Source: Neobacillus kokaensis
GTDB lineage: Bacteria; Bacillota; Bacilli; Bacillales; Cytobacillaceae
Assembly: GCF_014656545.1 (NCBI RefSeq)
Contig: NZ_BNDS01000019.1
Location: 1-64,000 of the forward strand
Direction: 5' to 3'
Length of the DNA stretch: 64,000 bases
Under the pieces are notes generated by a model. That model had not been told where the DNA came from, did no database searches, and was given only the letters and a program-made list of their open reading frames with translations. Shown piece by piece: positions 1-7,987 of this stretch. Made by a program: the position numbers and the translations under genes. The stretch's first letter is position 1. Each line of letters starts with the position of its first letter.

Positions 1-61
1 CTTGCATGTATTAGGCACGCCGCCAGCGTTCGTCCTGAGCCAGGATCAAACTCTCCAAGAA
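1..61 (-). rRNA. 16S ribosomal RNA, 5' end (partial)
   Basis: Read on the minus strand, the first 61 bases are the near-universal 5' end of bacterial 16S rRNA, including the AGAGTTTGATCCTGGCTCAG primer site at 35-54 and the GACGAACGCTGGCGGC segment after it. The gene runs off the left edge of the window. The mature 5' end is placed near position 61 by counting back from the conserved primer site (E. coli position 8). It lies directly downstream of ygxA in the same direction, as rrnD does in B. subtilis. Confidence 0.97.
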
Positions 62-63
62 AG

Positions 64-346
64 TTGATTAGCTCAAAAATGTTACGTTGGCTTAGTTTCA
101 TAAGAAACTAATTATTATTGTTTGTTGACGTTTTTGTTTGTTTAGTTTTCAAGGAACAATATTTTTGTTGGTTGTTTTCTTTTTCCTTTATCCAACATTT
201 TTTCAATCGCTCAAAAGCGACCTTTATAATATATCATAAGGTGATTTAGAATGTCAACACCTTATTTTCAACCGCCAGCTACGAAAGCTTTTTAATTATT
301 TCGCAGCGACGGTTATTAATATATCAAGTATTTACTCAATGGTCAA
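64..346 (-). promoter_or_regulatory. rrn leader with tandem promoters P1 and P2
   Basis: Two sigma-A type promoters face the 16S gene. P1 has -35 TTGACC (341-346) and -10 TATATT (318-323) with a 17-base spacer. P2 has -35 TTGACA (252-257) and -10 TATATT (228-233) with an 18-base spacer. Both are followed by GC-rich segments near the predicted start points. The leader down to the 16S gene contains the AT-rich stretch with TTGAAAACTAAACAAAC typical of Bacillus rRNA leaders. Tandem promoters are the norm for Bacillus rRNA operons and fit growth-rate control. Confidence 0.85.
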
Positions 347-362
347 CACTTTTTTAACTTTT

Positions 363-1238
363 TTACGATAATTTATTATTTATGCGGTAACATCGGTGAA
401 AAATCCCATGACCTTTAGTTTCAATATTAACAATTTCTAATAAATGTTTGTCAATTAAATACTCGAGCAAGACTGATAAATCAACAGAGTAAGGAATTAA
501 CTCCTGTTCACTCATCATCTCATTAAACAACCAATAATCCTTCGAGCTAAGTATTTCAATTAAATGAGCGGAGCCCATTTCCGTTCTTGAGTGAATCAAG
601 AATTCACTTGCCAGGAACAAAAGCTCGAGTCTTTGTTCAAGTGTCTCTTCACTGTTAACCAGTTCTTCATATAATTTATAAATTTCCGGCTCAATTTGTT
701 TTACCTGCCGCCATACTGTTAGTTCAGGATGCATTCCATTTTCAATTACTGCAAGCCTCGCTAAATGGTGTAAGGAATGTACAATATGGTTGTAAGCATC
801 TAAGAATTGTTTGTTTTCAAATAGCGTTTTTCCGTCCACATAACGGCGAATTAGCTTTGCAAATTCCAAGCCCATTTTGACTTTTCGACCGTTAAAGGGG
901 AACTCTTGTAGTTCTGTTTTTAAATTTGCGACATATTCGTTCCGATCGAATATTATTTTTGCATGATGAAGCCACTCAAATATTTTGCGGTTGGTTCCTA
1001 ATAGGAGCCATTCCTTTAACTGTGCTTTTGTAATAATGTGCATGGCAGCTTTTTGCTGGTCATATGTATAATGCTTTATAAATACCGGCTGATCTGCCTC
1101 TTTGACGATAATTAAAAGAATAACATCAAATGAATCTGTCGTGAGTATTGTTTTTTCCTTTTTTTCTACCAATAAAACTCCTAAGGTATTTAATTGGCTT
1201 GCCCTTTCTTGGTAAATGGGCCGAAGAATGTCTTCCAT
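363..1238 (-). CDS. ygxA: nucleotidyltransferase-like protein YgxA
   Basis: This 291-residue protein starts at an ATG ten bases after a TGGAGG ribosome binding site. It resembles YgxA of B. subtilis, which occupies the same position between perR/ygzB and the rrnD operon. The N-terminal part (about 1-110) is alpha/beta, with SFDVILLIIV around residues 36-45, reminiscent of the nucleotidyltransferase-like fold. The middle (about 115-220) is helical, and the end is a small domain rich in hydrophobic and charged residues. No catalytic GS..DxD motif is evident, so enzymatic activity is doubtful. The molecular function is unknown. The product is likely cytosolic, as no signal or membrane segment is seen. 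Identification rests mainly on synteny. Confidence 0.75.
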   Translation of the reverse strand: MEDILRPIYQERASQLNTLGVLLVEKKEKTILTTDSFDVILLIIVKEADQPVFIKHYTYDQQKAAMHIITKAQLKEWLLLGTNRKIFEWLHHAKIIFDRNEYVANLKTELQEFPFNGRKVKMGLEFAKLIRRYVDGKTLFENKQFLDAYNHIVHSLHHLARLAVIENGMHPELTVWRQVKQIEPEIYKLYEELVNSEETLEQRLELLFLASEFLIHSRTEMGSAHLIEILSSKDYWLFNEMMSEQELIPYSVDLSVLLEYLIDKHLLEIVNIETKGHGIFHRCYRINNKLS

Positions 1239-1393
1239 TCCATGATACCTCCATTTTTCTTGCTAGCAATATATGTTCGACAGTTAAAAAAAATCTCCTT
1301 CTAAAATTTAAGACAAATTTCGACATTCTTCAAATTGTATCTCTTTTTCCCTTTTAAAATAAATATGGTATAGTTTCTCTAGGAGGATGAAAC

Positions 1394-1744
1394 ATGGCGA
1401 AATATTCAAGTAAAATTAATAAAATTCGTACTTTTGCACTTTCTTTAATTTTTATCGGCTTTATTGTAATGTATGTCGGCATTTATTTTCGAACCTCACC
1501 ACTTATTATGACCATTTTTATGATTTTGGGACTCCTTTTTGTAATTGCCAGTACTGTGGTGTACTTCTGGATTGGAATGCTTTCGACAAAGACTATTCAG
1601 GTAAAGTGTCCAAGCTGCGGGAAACCGACAAAAATGCTGGGCAGAGTGGATATGTGTATGCATTGCCGTGAACCATTGACGCTTGATCAAAATTTGGTTG
1701 GCAAAGAGTTTGATGAAAAATATAATAAAAAATCTTACAAATAA
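1394..1744 (+). CDS. ygzB: YgzB family (UPF0295) membrane protein with zinc-ribbon-like tail
   Basis: This 116-residue protein follows AGGAGG with a seven-base spacer, and a possible -10 TATAGT lies just upstream. Two hydrophobic helices (about 14-31 and 37-62) anchor it in the membrane. The cytoplasmic tail carries CPSC (72-75) and CMHC (88-91), a pattern typical of a zinc ribbon. It sits convergent with perR, as in B. subtilis, where YgzB is also uncharacterised. A metal- or redox-related role would fit the PerR neighbour but is only an inference. It ends at a strong bidirectional terminator. Confidence 0.85.
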   Translation: MAKYSSKINKIRTFALSLIFIGFIVMYVGIYFRTSPLIMTIFMILGLLFVIASTVVYFWIGMLSTKTIQVKCPSCGKPTKMLGRVDMCMHCREPLTLDQNLVGKEFDEKYNKKSYK

Positions 1745-1803
1745 AAAAAAGGCGGCGTAACTCCATGGTTTATTTCAACCATCAAAGTTATACCGCCTTT
1801 TTA
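1745..1803. terminator. bidirectional terminator between ygzB and perR
   Basis: AAAAGGCGG...CCGCCTTTTT forms a GC-rich stem with A/T tracts on both sides, and the arms continue as GTAACT/AGTTAT and ATGGTT/AACCAT. It serves the convergent ygzB (+) and perR (-) genes. Confidence 0.85.
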
Positions 1804-1812
1804 CTATTTTAC

Positions 1813-2250
1813 TCAATGTACTTCTTTTCCTGTACAATCAGGACAGATTCCGTAAATCTCCATTCGGTGGTTATCTACCTTAAAACCCGTCACATGAGAA
1901 GCCAAATGCTCTACCTCGTCTAAACCAGGATAATGGAAATCAACAATCTTTCCACATTGCTGGCATATCACATGGTAATGGTGGGTTGTAATAAAATCAA
2001 ACCTGCTTGAGGCATCACCAAAGGTTAATTCCTTTACAAGTCCAACTTCACGAAATACTCGTAAATTATTGTAAACTGTTGCCACACTCATATTCGGGAA
2101 TTTACCTTCTAAGGCTTTATAAATTTCATCTGCTGTAGGATGTGACATCGAGTTTATTAAATATTCAAGTATCGCATGACGTTGTGGAGTAATTCTTACT
2201 CCAGTATCCTTAAGGGTATCCAACGCTTCTTTTAGCTGATTCATCGCCAT
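1813..2250 (-). CDS. perR: peroxide-sensing Fur-family repressor PerR
   Basis: This 145-residue Fur-family regulator senses hydrogen peroxide by iron-catalysed oxidation of its histidine ligands. All expected residues are present at B. subtilis PerR numbering: regulatory metal ligands H37, D85, H91, H93 and D104, and the structural zinc cysteines C96, C99, C136 and C139. The winged helix (about 18-80) contains the [11 protein letters not shown] recognition helix. A PerR box lies just upstream, which predicts autorepression. Neighbours ygzB, ygxA and bcp match the B. subtilis locus. Start: the ATG at 2250 follows AAAGAGGTGC. Confidence 0.96.
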   Translation of the reverse strand: MAMNQLKEALDTLKDTGVRITPQRHAILEYLINSMSHPTADEIYKALEGKFPNMSVATVYNNLRVFREVGLVKELTFGDASSRFDFITTHHYHVICQQCGKIVDFHYPGLDEVEHLASHVTGFKVDNHRMEIYGICPDCTGKEVH

Positions 2251-2279
2251 GCACCTCTTTTCTAAAACATATTATTAGA

Positions 2280-2294
2280 TTATAATTGTTATAA
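2280..2294. promoter_or_regulatory. PerR box upstream of perR
   Basis: TTATAATTGTTATAA is a near-perfect match to the known PerR operator consensus TTATAATNATTATAA. It lies 30 bases upstream of the perR start codon, so PerR probably represses its own gene. Confidence 0.85.
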
Positions 2295-2620
2295 TTAGTT
2301 TACTAATTAATTAGTACGTTTGTCAATATTGTAATACCCGAAACATAATGAATCTTATGAATGAATGTTTGCTTGTATTGTATGATAAACTTTTTTAAAT
2401 ATTTCTCTTCCTAGAAATTTCCCTAGTTTTTTTCATTCTATCCTCGGATTTAGTAGGTAATAAAAGTTCCTTCATATCCCCTAGACTTTTTGGCAATAAA
2501 AAGAGGTCCTATGAAGGACCCAAAATTTTTATCTGAGGAGGTATGCCCTAATAAAATGATATTCAATTCAAGCTTAATTGCATTGGACAAATGCCTTTTC
2601 TCGGAAAAATAGGCTGGAAA
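2295..2620. other. perR-bcp intergenic region, with a terminator for bcp
   Basis: This stretch has no convincing gene. At 2505-2520 GGTCCT...AGGACC forms a short hairpin followed, on the minus strand, by TCTTTTT, so it can terminate bcp transcripts about 100 bases past the stop. The rest is AT-rich and includes the likely perR promoter next to the PerR box. Confidence 0.6.
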
Positions 2621-3094
2621 TTATTTTAGATTTTCCCGGATGTAGGTTAACGCTTCCTCTACATGCCCTTTTACTTGTACTTTTCTCCATTCCTTTGCAA
2701 GTTTGCCATCACTATCAATAATAAAAGTCGAGCGTTCAATCCCCATATATTCTTTGCCAAAGTTCTTCTTCAGCTTCCAAACACCATAACTTTCAGCAAC
2801 TTGATGTTCGGTATCAGCTAGTAGCAGAAATGGCAGGCCATGTTTTTCGACAAACTTTTGGTGGCGGTCCACAGGATCTGGACTTACCCCAAGGATTATT
2901 GCATTAACATCATTAAATTGTTCATATTGATCTCTGAAATCGCAGGCCTCTGTTGTACATCCTGGCGTCATATCCTTTGGATAAAAATAAAGAACAATGT
3001 TTTTTCCTTTTAAATTTGATAATGTTATCTTTTCTCCATTTTGTGCTTCTAAAGTAAAATCAGGTGCTTGTTTACCTATTTCCACTGTCATCAT
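2621..3094 (-). CDS. bcp: thiol peroxidase, Bcp/AhpE-like peroxiredoxin
   Basis: This bacterioferritin-comigratory-type peroxiredoxin (157 residues from this start) reduces hydrogen and organic peroxides in the cytoplasm. The thioredoxin-fold signature PKDMTPGCTTEACDF holds the peroxidatic cysteine, with the presumed resolving cysteine five residues later (C46 and C51 from this start). The ATG at 3094 is preferred because GGAG sits five bases upstream; an in-frame GTG lies two codons further up. It corresponds to YgaF, next to perR in B. subtilis, and co-location with the peroxide regulator fits its role. No PerR box was noticed directly before it. Confidence 0.92.
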   Translation of the reverse strand: MMTVEIGKQAPDFTLEAQNGEKITLSNLKGKNIVLYFYPKDMTPGCTTEACDFRDQYEQFNDVNAIILGVSPDPVDRHQKFVEKHGLPFLLLADTEHQVAESYGVWKLKKNFGKEYMGIERSTFIIDSDGKLAKEWRKVQVKGHVEEALTYIRENLK

Positions 3095-3165
3095 CTTCAC
3101 TCCATTTTGAAAAATATCCCTATCACTAGCCTAACCAAAGTCAAGAAACAAAACAACTTTCCTGC

Positions 3166-3558
3166 TTATTTTTCCCTGTCAAACATGACTTTGGCAACAA
3201 AGGCAGCGGGCAAAGTGTAGCCGATTAATGCCTCTGATGCGGCAATCATTCTCCCCATGCCTAGGGGGATGACATCTCCATTCCCTACAGAAAAAAGCAT
3301 CATCGCGCTGAAATAAAAGCTCGTTTCAAAAATATTGTAACGGTTCTCATGATTTGCTTCGGCAAGAACAGCCATTCCCATTAATTGCAAAATTAAATAA
3401 ATTAACCCAAAACCAATAATAACCGTTAAGTAAACGGTACATAAATAAAAGAAATTATCGACAGAAACTAATTTTCCTTTAATCGTATTTGGAATAAACA
3501 AAGTTCGTATACTCATAAAAATGCAAAACAAAACAATTGGCAGCAAGAAAATAATCAC
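3166..3558 (-). CDS. two-TM ion channel family protein (putative K+ channel)
   Basis: This 130-residue membrane protein has a hydrophobic N-terminus, a second segment at about 38-62, a re-entrant pore-like loop and a final helix at about 104-122. The pore region reads FSVGNGD (89-95), recognisable as the TVGYGD-type potassium filter but with Thr replaced by Ser and Tyr by Asn. It therefore belongs with the Ion_trans_2-like small channels, but its selectivity is uncertain. No cytoplasmic RCK domain is attached. It lies in the same direction as bcp and the ABC exporter, with a repeat hairpin between it and the latter. A start further downstream is possible. Confidence 0.65.
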   Translation of the reverse strand: MIIFLLPIVLFCIFMSIRTLFIPNTIKGKLVSVDNFFYLCTVYLTVIIGFGLIYLILQLMGMAVLAEANHENRYNIFETSFYFSAMMLFSVGNGDVIPLGMGRMIAASEALIGYTLPAAFVAKVMFDREK

Positions 3559-3630
3559 TCAAGATCACCTCTAAACGGGGGATACTCTATTACTATGCAG
3601 GCTTGACCAATAATATATCGTTAAAGAGAA

Positions 3631-3679
3631 AAGGTGTCAGTGACACTATGTGAAATTTTCACATAGTGCCTGACACCTT
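3631..3679. repeat. palindromic dispersed repeat (GGTGTCAGGCACC family)
   Basis: AAGGTGTCAGTGACACTATG...CATAGTGCCTGACACCTT is an almost perfect 24-bp stem with a tiny loop. The same arms recur at 25,117-25,150 and 54,378-54,421, and as a short remnant at 44,841-44,855. It begins right at the stop of the ABC permease gene, and on the minus strand it is followed by TTTTC, so it may end that operon's transcripts. Confidence 0.85.
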
Positions 3680-4463
3680 AATTCCCCGCACCACGGTATT
3701 TTTTGATCCCTTGATTCCACAGAAAGACCGATAGACTAAAAAAGACTACTCCAATCGCCGGTGTTAAATAAGCATACAAATACCATTCTTCTTTTTCTAA
3801 AAAGAATGAGGCAGGGTAGACTCCGACAAAGGCAAACGGCAATATCCATGTCAGCACAAAGCGGATTAATTTATTATAAATATTTACTGGGTAACGGCCA
3901 TAGTTGCTGATGTTGTACATCATCGGCATGATAGATGTTTTGGCATCGGCCCAAAAGCTGATACAGGCAAGCACGACAAAGATCCCACCGTACACAAGGG
4001 CACCGCCAATGACAAAAACAATAAATAATAACGGATCATACCATGTTAGTGTTATCCCTAAACGGCTTCCGGCATATACCATAACCGCGATTCCAGTAAC
4101 TGCTCCCAACAGCGACTCCAATTCAATCCGCTCGAGGATGATTTGAAACAGGCTGTGAATTGGTCTTGTTAAAATCCGGTCGAGTTCGCCTTTAACTATA
4201 TACCGTTCATTAAAATCCCAAATGTTAAAAAACGCAGAAAAAACAGCATATGGTACAAGGAAAAAGCCATAAATAAAGATAATTTCATCCCGGCTCCATC
4301 CGCCAAGCAAATCAGTATGGCCAAAAACAACCAATATGAAAATAAGATTAATAGCCTGCGACATTAAGTCAGATAAAAATTCAACAAATAAATCTGCTCG
4401 ATATTGAAGTCTTGTTTTTACATATTGAGAGATATATTGAAAAAACATTGATACATAAAACAC
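3678..4463 (-). CDS. ABC-2 family exporter, permease subunit B
   Basis: This 261-residue membrane protein has about six hydrophobic segments, an ABC-2 type layout. An early amphipathic stretch, KTRLQYRADLFVEFLSDL (17-34), resembles the start of the other permease in this operon. It starts three bases after the preceding permease gene ends, behind AAAAGGTG, so the genes are co-transcribed and probably coupled. With the ATPase at 5,251-6,267 it should form an exporter with two different membrane subunits. The substrate is unknown; relatives (DUF990-like) are linked to drug or lantibiotic-like compound export. Confidence 0.8.
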   Translation of the reverse strand: MFYVSMFFQYISQYVKTRLQYRADLFVEFLSDLMSQAINLIFILVVFGHTDLLGGWSRDEIIFIYGFFLVPYAVFSAFFNIWDFNERYIVKGELDRILTRPIHSLFQIILERIELESLLGAVTGIAVMVYAGSRLGITLTWYDPLLFIVFVIGGALVYGGIFVVLACISFWADAKTSIMPMMYNISNYGRYPVNIYNKLIRFVLTWILPFAFVGVYPASFFLEKEEWYLYAYLTPAIGVVFFSLSVFLWNQGIKKYRGAGN

Positions 4464-4466
4464 CTT

Positions 4467-5258
4467 TTATCCCCCTTGAATGACCAGCTGTTTCTTAGCG
4501 ATATGCCAAAGCAATTGAATTGGTATGATTAAAACGATGACCCAAATAAACTGCTGGCCGATGGCTGCCCATGCCTCTTGTGTTGTAAATCCTTGTGTAA
4601 AAATCATACTCGGCACATAGCTGATCCCTTGAAACGGCAGAAATTTCATGATGGACTGAACCCAGCCGGGAAAGAAACTGATCGGCAGGAGCAGCCCAGA
4701 AAATAAATCAATGATCACCCGTTTCGCACGAATCAAACCGGCATTATTGTATAAGAAAAAGGTCGTAATACCTGTTAGGAGATTCAGCTGCGTATTAATA
4801 AAAAAGCTCAGCAAAATGGAAAGAGCAAATAACCCCCAGACACCTAAATCCCAAGTGAAACGAATCGGAAAAATAAAATACACGATTACAAGCCCCGGCA
4901 GTGAAAAGAAGAACAACCTGAAGATCCCTTCACCAAGCCCCTGCATCGTTTTCATCCCAAGATAATTGTATGGTCTGATTAATTCAACAGCGACTTTCCC
5001 CTCCATAATTTCCATTGCCATTTCTCGGTCAATGTTATTAAAATAAAACGCCCTTGCCATCCAGGAAATTGCCACATAAGTGGTCATCTGCACAACAGAC
5101 AAGCCTTGAATTTCCTCTTTGCCGCCGTAAATTGCCGTCCATAAAAAATAATAGGCACCAATATTAATGCTATAAATTAAAATTCCTGTGTAATAGTTAG
5201 TCCGGTATGCGAGCATCATCAAAAAGCGGACTCGTATCATCTCCAAGTATTTATCCAA
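4467..5258 (-). CDS. ABC-2 family exporter, permease subunit A
   Basis: This integral membrane protein of about 263 residues has six predicted helices. The open frame extends further upstream, but it overlaps the ATPase gene there. The TTG at 5258 gives a product beginning (M)DKYLEMIRVRFLMMLAYR, which matches the usual N-terminus of this family, and overlaps the ATPase stop by eight bases. An upstream ATG at 5279 is the alternative. RVRFLMMLAYRTNYYTG parallels the start of subunit B, so the two permeases look like distant paralogues. Function: substrate translocation in an ABC exporter of unknown cargo. Confidence 0.8.
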   Translation of the reverse strand: MDKYLEMIRVRFLMMLAYRTNYYTGILIYSINIGAYYFLWTAIYGGKEEIQGLSVVQMTTYVAISWMARAFYFNNIDREMAMEIMEGKVAVELIRPYNYLGMKTMQGLGEGIFRLFFFSLPGLVIVYFIFPIRFTWDLGVWGLFALSILLSFFINTQLNLLTGITTFFLYNNAGLIRAKRVIIDLFSGLLLPISFFPGWVQSIMKFLPFQGISYVPSMIFTQGFTTQEAWAAIGQQFIWVIVLIIPIQLLWHIAKKQLVIQGG

Positions 5259-6267
5259 CTTCGACCGCACCCTTTTCATAAATATTACGAATAATCTCTT
5301 CTGTTGAAGTCTCATTAATTTTAATGTCCTTGATTTTAAAAGCAGCCACAACTGTCGCGATCACTTGTGAAATTAAAAGGTCGTCATTGTCGAGATTAGC
5401 AATAAACACCTGCTCTTTCTCATCGTAATCCCACTTTACTGGCAGTCCGCCGGTCACCTTCTTCACCGCAGGAAGGTCCACCTTCTCAAGAAACTGAAAA
5501 TGAAGCTCCTTCCCATCGGCCAAGTTTTCCTTTAAGTCATTTAAAGCTCCATCATAAATTACCTTGCCGGCATCAAGCATAATCACCCGGTCACACAATG
5601 CCTCGATATCAGACAAATCGTGTGTTGTAAGAAGAATCGTAGTATTGTATTTTTCATTGATTTCTTTTAAAAACTCACGGATTTTCAGCTTCACGAGAAC
5701 ATCAAGACCGATTGTTGGCTCATCCAAAAACAACAGCGGTGGATTATGAATCAACGCAGCTGCCAGTTCACATCTCATCCTCTGTCCGAGCGATAGTTTG
5801 CGGACGGGTTTATCCAAAAGCGGCTCGATATCTAATGTTTTAATTACATGCTGCATATGGTCATCATATTGTTCATCGGTCACTTTATATACTTTTTTGA
5901 GCAGACGGAAGGATTCTTGAACGGCAATATCCCACCATAGCTGGGAGCGCTGCCCGAATACGACACCGATTGTCTGGACAAATCTTTCCCTTTCTTTATG
6001 GGGATTCATCCCGTTGACGGTGATTTGGCCTGAGGTCGGGGTTAAAATCCCGGTCAGCATTTTAATCGTTGTTGATTTACCTGCACCGTTTTCTCCGATG
6101 TAACCAACCATTTCTCCTTGTTTAACCGAAAAACTAATATCATTTACAGCAGGAACCACTTTATAATTTCGTGTAAAAAGATCCCGAAACGCCCCCTTCA
6201 AGCCAGAGCGGCTTGAATACGCCTTGAACTCTTTTCGTAAATTATTTACTTCAATTGCATTCTTCAT
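5251..6267 (-). CDS. ABC-2 exporter, ATP-binding subunit
   Basis: This 338-residue ATPase shows Walker A GENGAGKST, the signature LSLGQRMR, Walker B PPLLFLDEPTIGLD and the switch histidine in LTTHDLSDIEAL. A C-terminal extension of about 90 residues is typical of drug and lantibiotic exporter ATPases. The ATG at 6267 is chosen because GGGAGGT lies just upstream; the open frame continues ten codons before it. The gene leads a three-gene operon with both permeases. This operon and the channel gene sit between bcp and gsaB, where B. subtilis has no such genes. Confidence 0.92.
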   Translation of the reverse strand: MKNAIEVNNLRKEFKAYSSRSGLKGAFRDLFTRNYKVVPAVNDISFSVKQGEMVGYIGENGAGKSTTIKMLTGILTPTSGQITVNGMNPHKERERFVQTIGVVFGQRSQLWWDIAVQESFRLLKKVYKVTDEQYDDHMQHVIKTLDIEPLLDKPVRKLSLGQRMRCELAAALIHNPPLLFLDEPTIGLDVLVKLKIREFLKEINEKYNTTILLTTHDLSDIEALCDRVIMLDAGKVIYDGALNDLKENLADGKELHFQFLEKVDLPAVKKVTGGLPVKWDYDEKEQVFIANLDNDDLLISQVIATVVAAFKIKDIKINETSTEEIIRNIYEKGAVEVG

Positions 6268-6350
6268 TTTTGTACCTCCCGATACATACCTAATCAAATA
6301 GTTTATCTAAAGAAGGAAGGGAACACAACTGTCATGCCTCATGGGAGGTT

Positions 6351-6434
6351 TATCTGCGGGGTTGAGGTAGATATCTGCAGGTTGTATCAATATATCTGCG
6401 AGTTTGCACCCTTTATCTGCGAGTTAAAAAAGTC
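6351..6434. repeat. 21-bp-period tandem repeat, four units
   Basis: TATCTGCGGGGTT, TATCTGCAGGTTG, TATCTGCGAGTTT and TATCTGCGAGTTA begin at 6351, 6372, 6393 and 6414, exactly 21 bases apart, and the rest of each unit varies. The array lies between the divergent ABC ATPase and gsaB genes. The reverse complement of the core, AACTCGCAGATA, recurs in an array at 40,031-40,093. Confidence 0.85.
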
Positions 6435-6497
6435 GAAAAGTTAAAACAGAAAAAAAGTGATAGAATAAGAATTGATAAAAAGACAGGAGGAAAAATC

Positions 6498-7784
6498 ATG
6501 CAATTTTCTAATTCGCAAAAGTTACATAACGAAGCATTAGAACATATTGTCGGCGGTGTCAACAGCCCATCTCGTTCCTATAAAGCGGTCGGCGGCGGGG
6601 CTCCGGTCGTAATGGAGCGCGCCCAAGGGGCCTACTTCTGGGATGTCGACGGCAACCAATATATCGATTACCTTGCTGCATATGGCCCCATTATAACCGG
6701 GCATGCCCATCCGCATATCACCGAAGCAATCAAACGTGCTGCGGAAACAGGAGTCCTTTACGGAACCCCGACACCACATGAAGTGAAATTTGCCAAAATG
6801 CTAAAAGAGGCGATCCCTTCCCTTGATAAGGTGCGCTTTGTTAACTCTGGTACAGAAGCCGTAATGACAACCATTCGTGTTGCCCGTGCTTACACTGGCC
6901 GTGATAAAATTATTAAATTTGCCGGTTGTTATCATGGTCACTCAGACCTTGTCCTAGTCGCTGCCGGTTCCGGTCCTTCTACACTCGGAACACCGGATTC
7001 TGCAGGGGTGCCAAAATCAATCGCCCAAGAAGTCATTACTGTACCATTCAATGATATTGAACCATTTAAGCAGGCGCTAGAAAAATGGGGCAACCAAATT
7101 GCCGCAGTCTTAGTAGAACCAATTGTCGGCAACTTCGGAATTGTCGAACCAAACCCTGGTTTCTTGGAGCAGGTTAATGATCTGACTCATGCTGCCGGAG
7201 CACTAGTTATCTATGATGAAGTTATTACCGCTTTCCGCTTTATGTATGGTGGTGCACAGGATTTGTTGGGCATAAAACCTGATTTAACCGCAATGGGAAA
7301 AATCATTGGCGGCGGGCTGCCAATCGGCGCTTACGGCGGCAAGAAAGAAATTATGGAAAAAGTAGCTCCTCTTGGACCAGCTTATCAAGCGGGAACAATG
7401 GCAGGTAATCCAGCTTCAATCCTTGCCGGCATCGCCTGCCTTGAAATATTACAACAAGAAGGGGTCTACGATTATCTCGATCGTCTGGGTGCAATGCTTG
7501 AAGAAGGTATTTTAGAAGCAGCTAACGAAAATGGTATCGATATTACCATTAATCGCTTAAAAGGGGCCCTTACGATTTATTTCACAAACGAAACAATTGA
7601 AAATTACGAGCAGGCCGAAAATACCAATGGTGAAATGTTTGCGAAATTCTTTAAACTTATGCTCCATCAAGGAATAAATTTAGCACCGTCGAAATACGAA
7701 GCCTGGTTCCTTACGATCGCCCATACCGAAGAAGATATTGAAGCGACATTACATGCTGTAAGAAACGCATTTTCATCTTTATAA
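6498..7784 (+). CDS. gsaB: glutamate-1-semialdehyde 2,1-aminomutase (second type, GsaB)
   Basis: This PLP enzyme converts glutamate-1-semialdehyde to 5-aminolevulinate, the first tetrapyrrole precursor. The 428 residues match the family length. The Schiff-base lysine is K268 in [17 protein letters not shown], and the cofactor-binding stretches NSGTEA (117-122) and [11 protein letters not shown] are present. It follows AGGAGG with a seven-base spacer and ends at a strong terminator, so it is monocistronic. In B. subtilis gsaB lies at this same locus, separate from the hemL copy in the hem operon, so a second hemL elsewhere in the genome is expected. Proximity to PerR may reflect haem demand under oxidative stress (inference). 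Confidence 0.95.
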   Translation: MQFSNSQKLHNEALEHIVGGVNSPSRSYKAVGGGAPVVMERAQGAYFWDVDGNQYIDYLAAYGPIITGHAHPHITEAIKRAAETGVLYGTPTPHEVKFAKMLKEAIPSLDKVRFVNSGTEAVMTTIRVARAYTGRDKIIKFAGCYHGHSDLVLVAAGSGPSTLGTPDSAGVPKSIAQEVITVPFNDIEPFKQALEKWGNQIAAVLVEPIVGNFGIVEPNPGFLEQVNDLTHAAGALVIYDEVITAFRFMYGGAQDLLGIKPDLTAMGKIIGGGLPIGAYGGKKEIMEKVAPLGPAYQAGTMAGNPASILAGIACLEILQQEGVYDYLDRLGAMLEEGILEAANENGIDITINRLKGALTIYFTNETIENYEQAENTNGEMFAKFFKLMLHQGINLAPSKYEAWFLTIAHTEEDIEATLHAVRNAFSSL

Positions 7785-7815
7785 GCTGAATAACTGGTTG
7801 TTTTAGTCTCCATGA

Positions 7816-7850
7816 AACGTCCGCGCACATTTTGCGGACGTTTTATTTTT
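7816..7850 (+). terminator. gsaB terminator
   Basis: AACGTCCGC...GCGGACGTT makes a nine-base-pair stem, followed by TTTATTTTTTT. Confidence 0.9.
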
Positions 7851-7987
7851 TTCATTCATTTTCTGCAACAATTTGATAATTGTTCATATAATTTTTCTTG
7901 ATAATATGTTTTAATCCATGTATAGTACATTATTATTTAAGGGTAAGAAACTATAAATAACCATTTTTGAAAGGATAATACTTAAAC

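Noticed and set aside
5259..5351. Longer start for the first ABC permease
   Set aside because: The upstream part is the ATPase gene read in another frame and is rich in basic residues unlike the family; the TTG at 5258 gives the expected N-terminus.
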